From contig URSS01000005.1 of assembly GCA_900550545.1 (NCBI GenBank), positions 1 through 64,000 of the forward strand: a stretch of 64,000 bases of DNA, in the 5' to 3' direction. This stretch comes from an uncultured Lachnobacterium sp. (GTDB taxonomy: Bacteria; Bacillota; Clostridia; Lachnospirales; Lachnospiraceae). Position 1 is the stretch's first letter, and every line of letters starts with the position of its first letter. Shown in pieces: positions 63,685 through 64,000 of this stretch. The notes beneath the pieces were generated by a model that was given only the letters and a program-made list of their open reading frames with translations, was not told the DNA's origin and ran no database searches. Both the position numbers and the translations under genes were made by a program.

Positions 63685-64000
63685 CTATGCCAGTTTCTCT
63701 GCAACGGTCTGCTGTATATATGCAACTGTACTTGGAAGATATGTCATAATATTCATACAAGGTACACCTGCCTGCTCACTGGCTTCATGCGCCAGTCTCA
63801 CTGCACGAAGTTTATAATGGTTACGATCGTCCAGCATAATAATTGTCAGCTTCGGCTGGCCATTCTCATATAAAACGAAATCATAATCTCTGGCCTGTTC
63901 TGGTGCTCCAAATGCTCCGGCACTTATCTTCTGCCCAATCTCATACTGCGGATAATCGTTCTGCAGTACATAGGTAATTCTCTCATCGAGTGGCTTTTCA
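63685..64000 (-). CDS. Unidentified protein, C-terminal part, cut by the window edge
   Basis: Reading from the right edge, an open frame runs without stop to TAG at 63685-63687. The visible 104 residues include PLDERITYVLQNDYPQYEIG, SAGAFGAPEQARDYDFVLYE and LTIIMLDDRNHYKLRAVRLA, ending TVAYIQQTVAEKLA. The D-F-V...K-L-T-I-I-M-L-D-D pattern with a final helix is loosely like PD-(D/E)xK nuclease-fold domains (as in DUF2726-type proteins), which is speculative. Codon usage matches the neighbours. It is the nearest gene upstream of the RT on the same strand. Confidence 0.75.
   Translation of the reverse strand, partial: EKPLDERITYVLQNDYPQYEIGQKISAGAFGAPEQARDYDFVLYENGQPKLTIIMLDDRNHYKLRAVRLAHEASEQAGVPCMNIMTYLPSTVAYIQQTVAEKLA

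Noticed and set aside
1..64000. CRISPR array, prophage, transposase or tRNA gene
   Set aside because: No regularly spaced repeats, integrase, transposase or tRNA-like fold was recognised by reading; a tool search could still find degenerate remnants.

Overview
The window looks like the chromosome of a motile, fibre-degrading gut Firmicute of the family Lachnospiraceae, probably close to Roseburia or Agathobacter. The reasons are the clostridial rplK-rplA-rplJ-rplL-rpoB-rpoC-rpsL order, a flgM-flgN-flgK-flgK-flgL-fliW-csrA-flaG-fliD-fliS locus, a large-type SRP RNA, a reverse-type rubrerythrin with PerR, and a multimodular secreted beta-mannanase. Genus-level assignment is inference. Most genes lie on the minus strand.

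Layout. (1) 1-11909, minus: start of rpsL, then in transcription order rpmG, secE, nusG, rplK, rplA, rplJ, rplL, rpoB, rpoC, with internal promoters, an L10-type leader and an rplL-rpoB attenuator hairpin. (2) 12193-23585: a plus-strand FliD-like gene facing a late flagellar block (export chaperones, filament cap, two tandem FlgK, FlgL, the FliW/CsrA flagellin control pair, FlgN, FlgM). Two sigma-28-type promoters can be read. (3) 23684-23953: SRP RNA. (4) 24272-30735: a BlaI/BlaR1-like system whose sensor lacks a penicillin-binding domain. A second copy of that sensor domain stands alone under the same double operator. Between them lie a secreted protein and a divergent MerR regulator with a textbook 19-bp-spacer promoter. 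(5) 30758-35662: rubrerythrin/PerR, a lineage-type unknown protein, a GNAT enzyme, tadA and a chemoreceptor.

(6) 35700-55222: a fifteen-gene, tightly coupled exopolysaccharide operon. Its head is a Pel-type synthase set: PelD with a degenerate GGDEF and an RxxD c-di-GMP site, PelE, a DUF2194 protein in the PelA position, PelF and PelG. It continues with extra glycosyltransferases, a Stealth phosphotransferase, a Wzx-like flippase, two DUF4832 proteins, and a PqqD-like protein plus an NTP_transf_5 nucleotidyltransferase. This suggests two linked glycan export routes under c-di-GMP control.

(7) 55232-64000: mannanase, glycerol kinase, a tiny ORF, gamma-carbonic anhydrase, a secreted Ig-like/NlpC-type protein, and a stand-alone reverse transcriptase. 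A structured, terminator-ended non-coding stretch lies directly upstream of the reverse transcriptase and resembles the layout of RT-based defence systems. The window ends inside an unidentified gene.

The strongest candidates for something new are the RT with its putative ncRNA, the extended Pel locus, and the BlaR1 sensor-domain pair with its shared operators.
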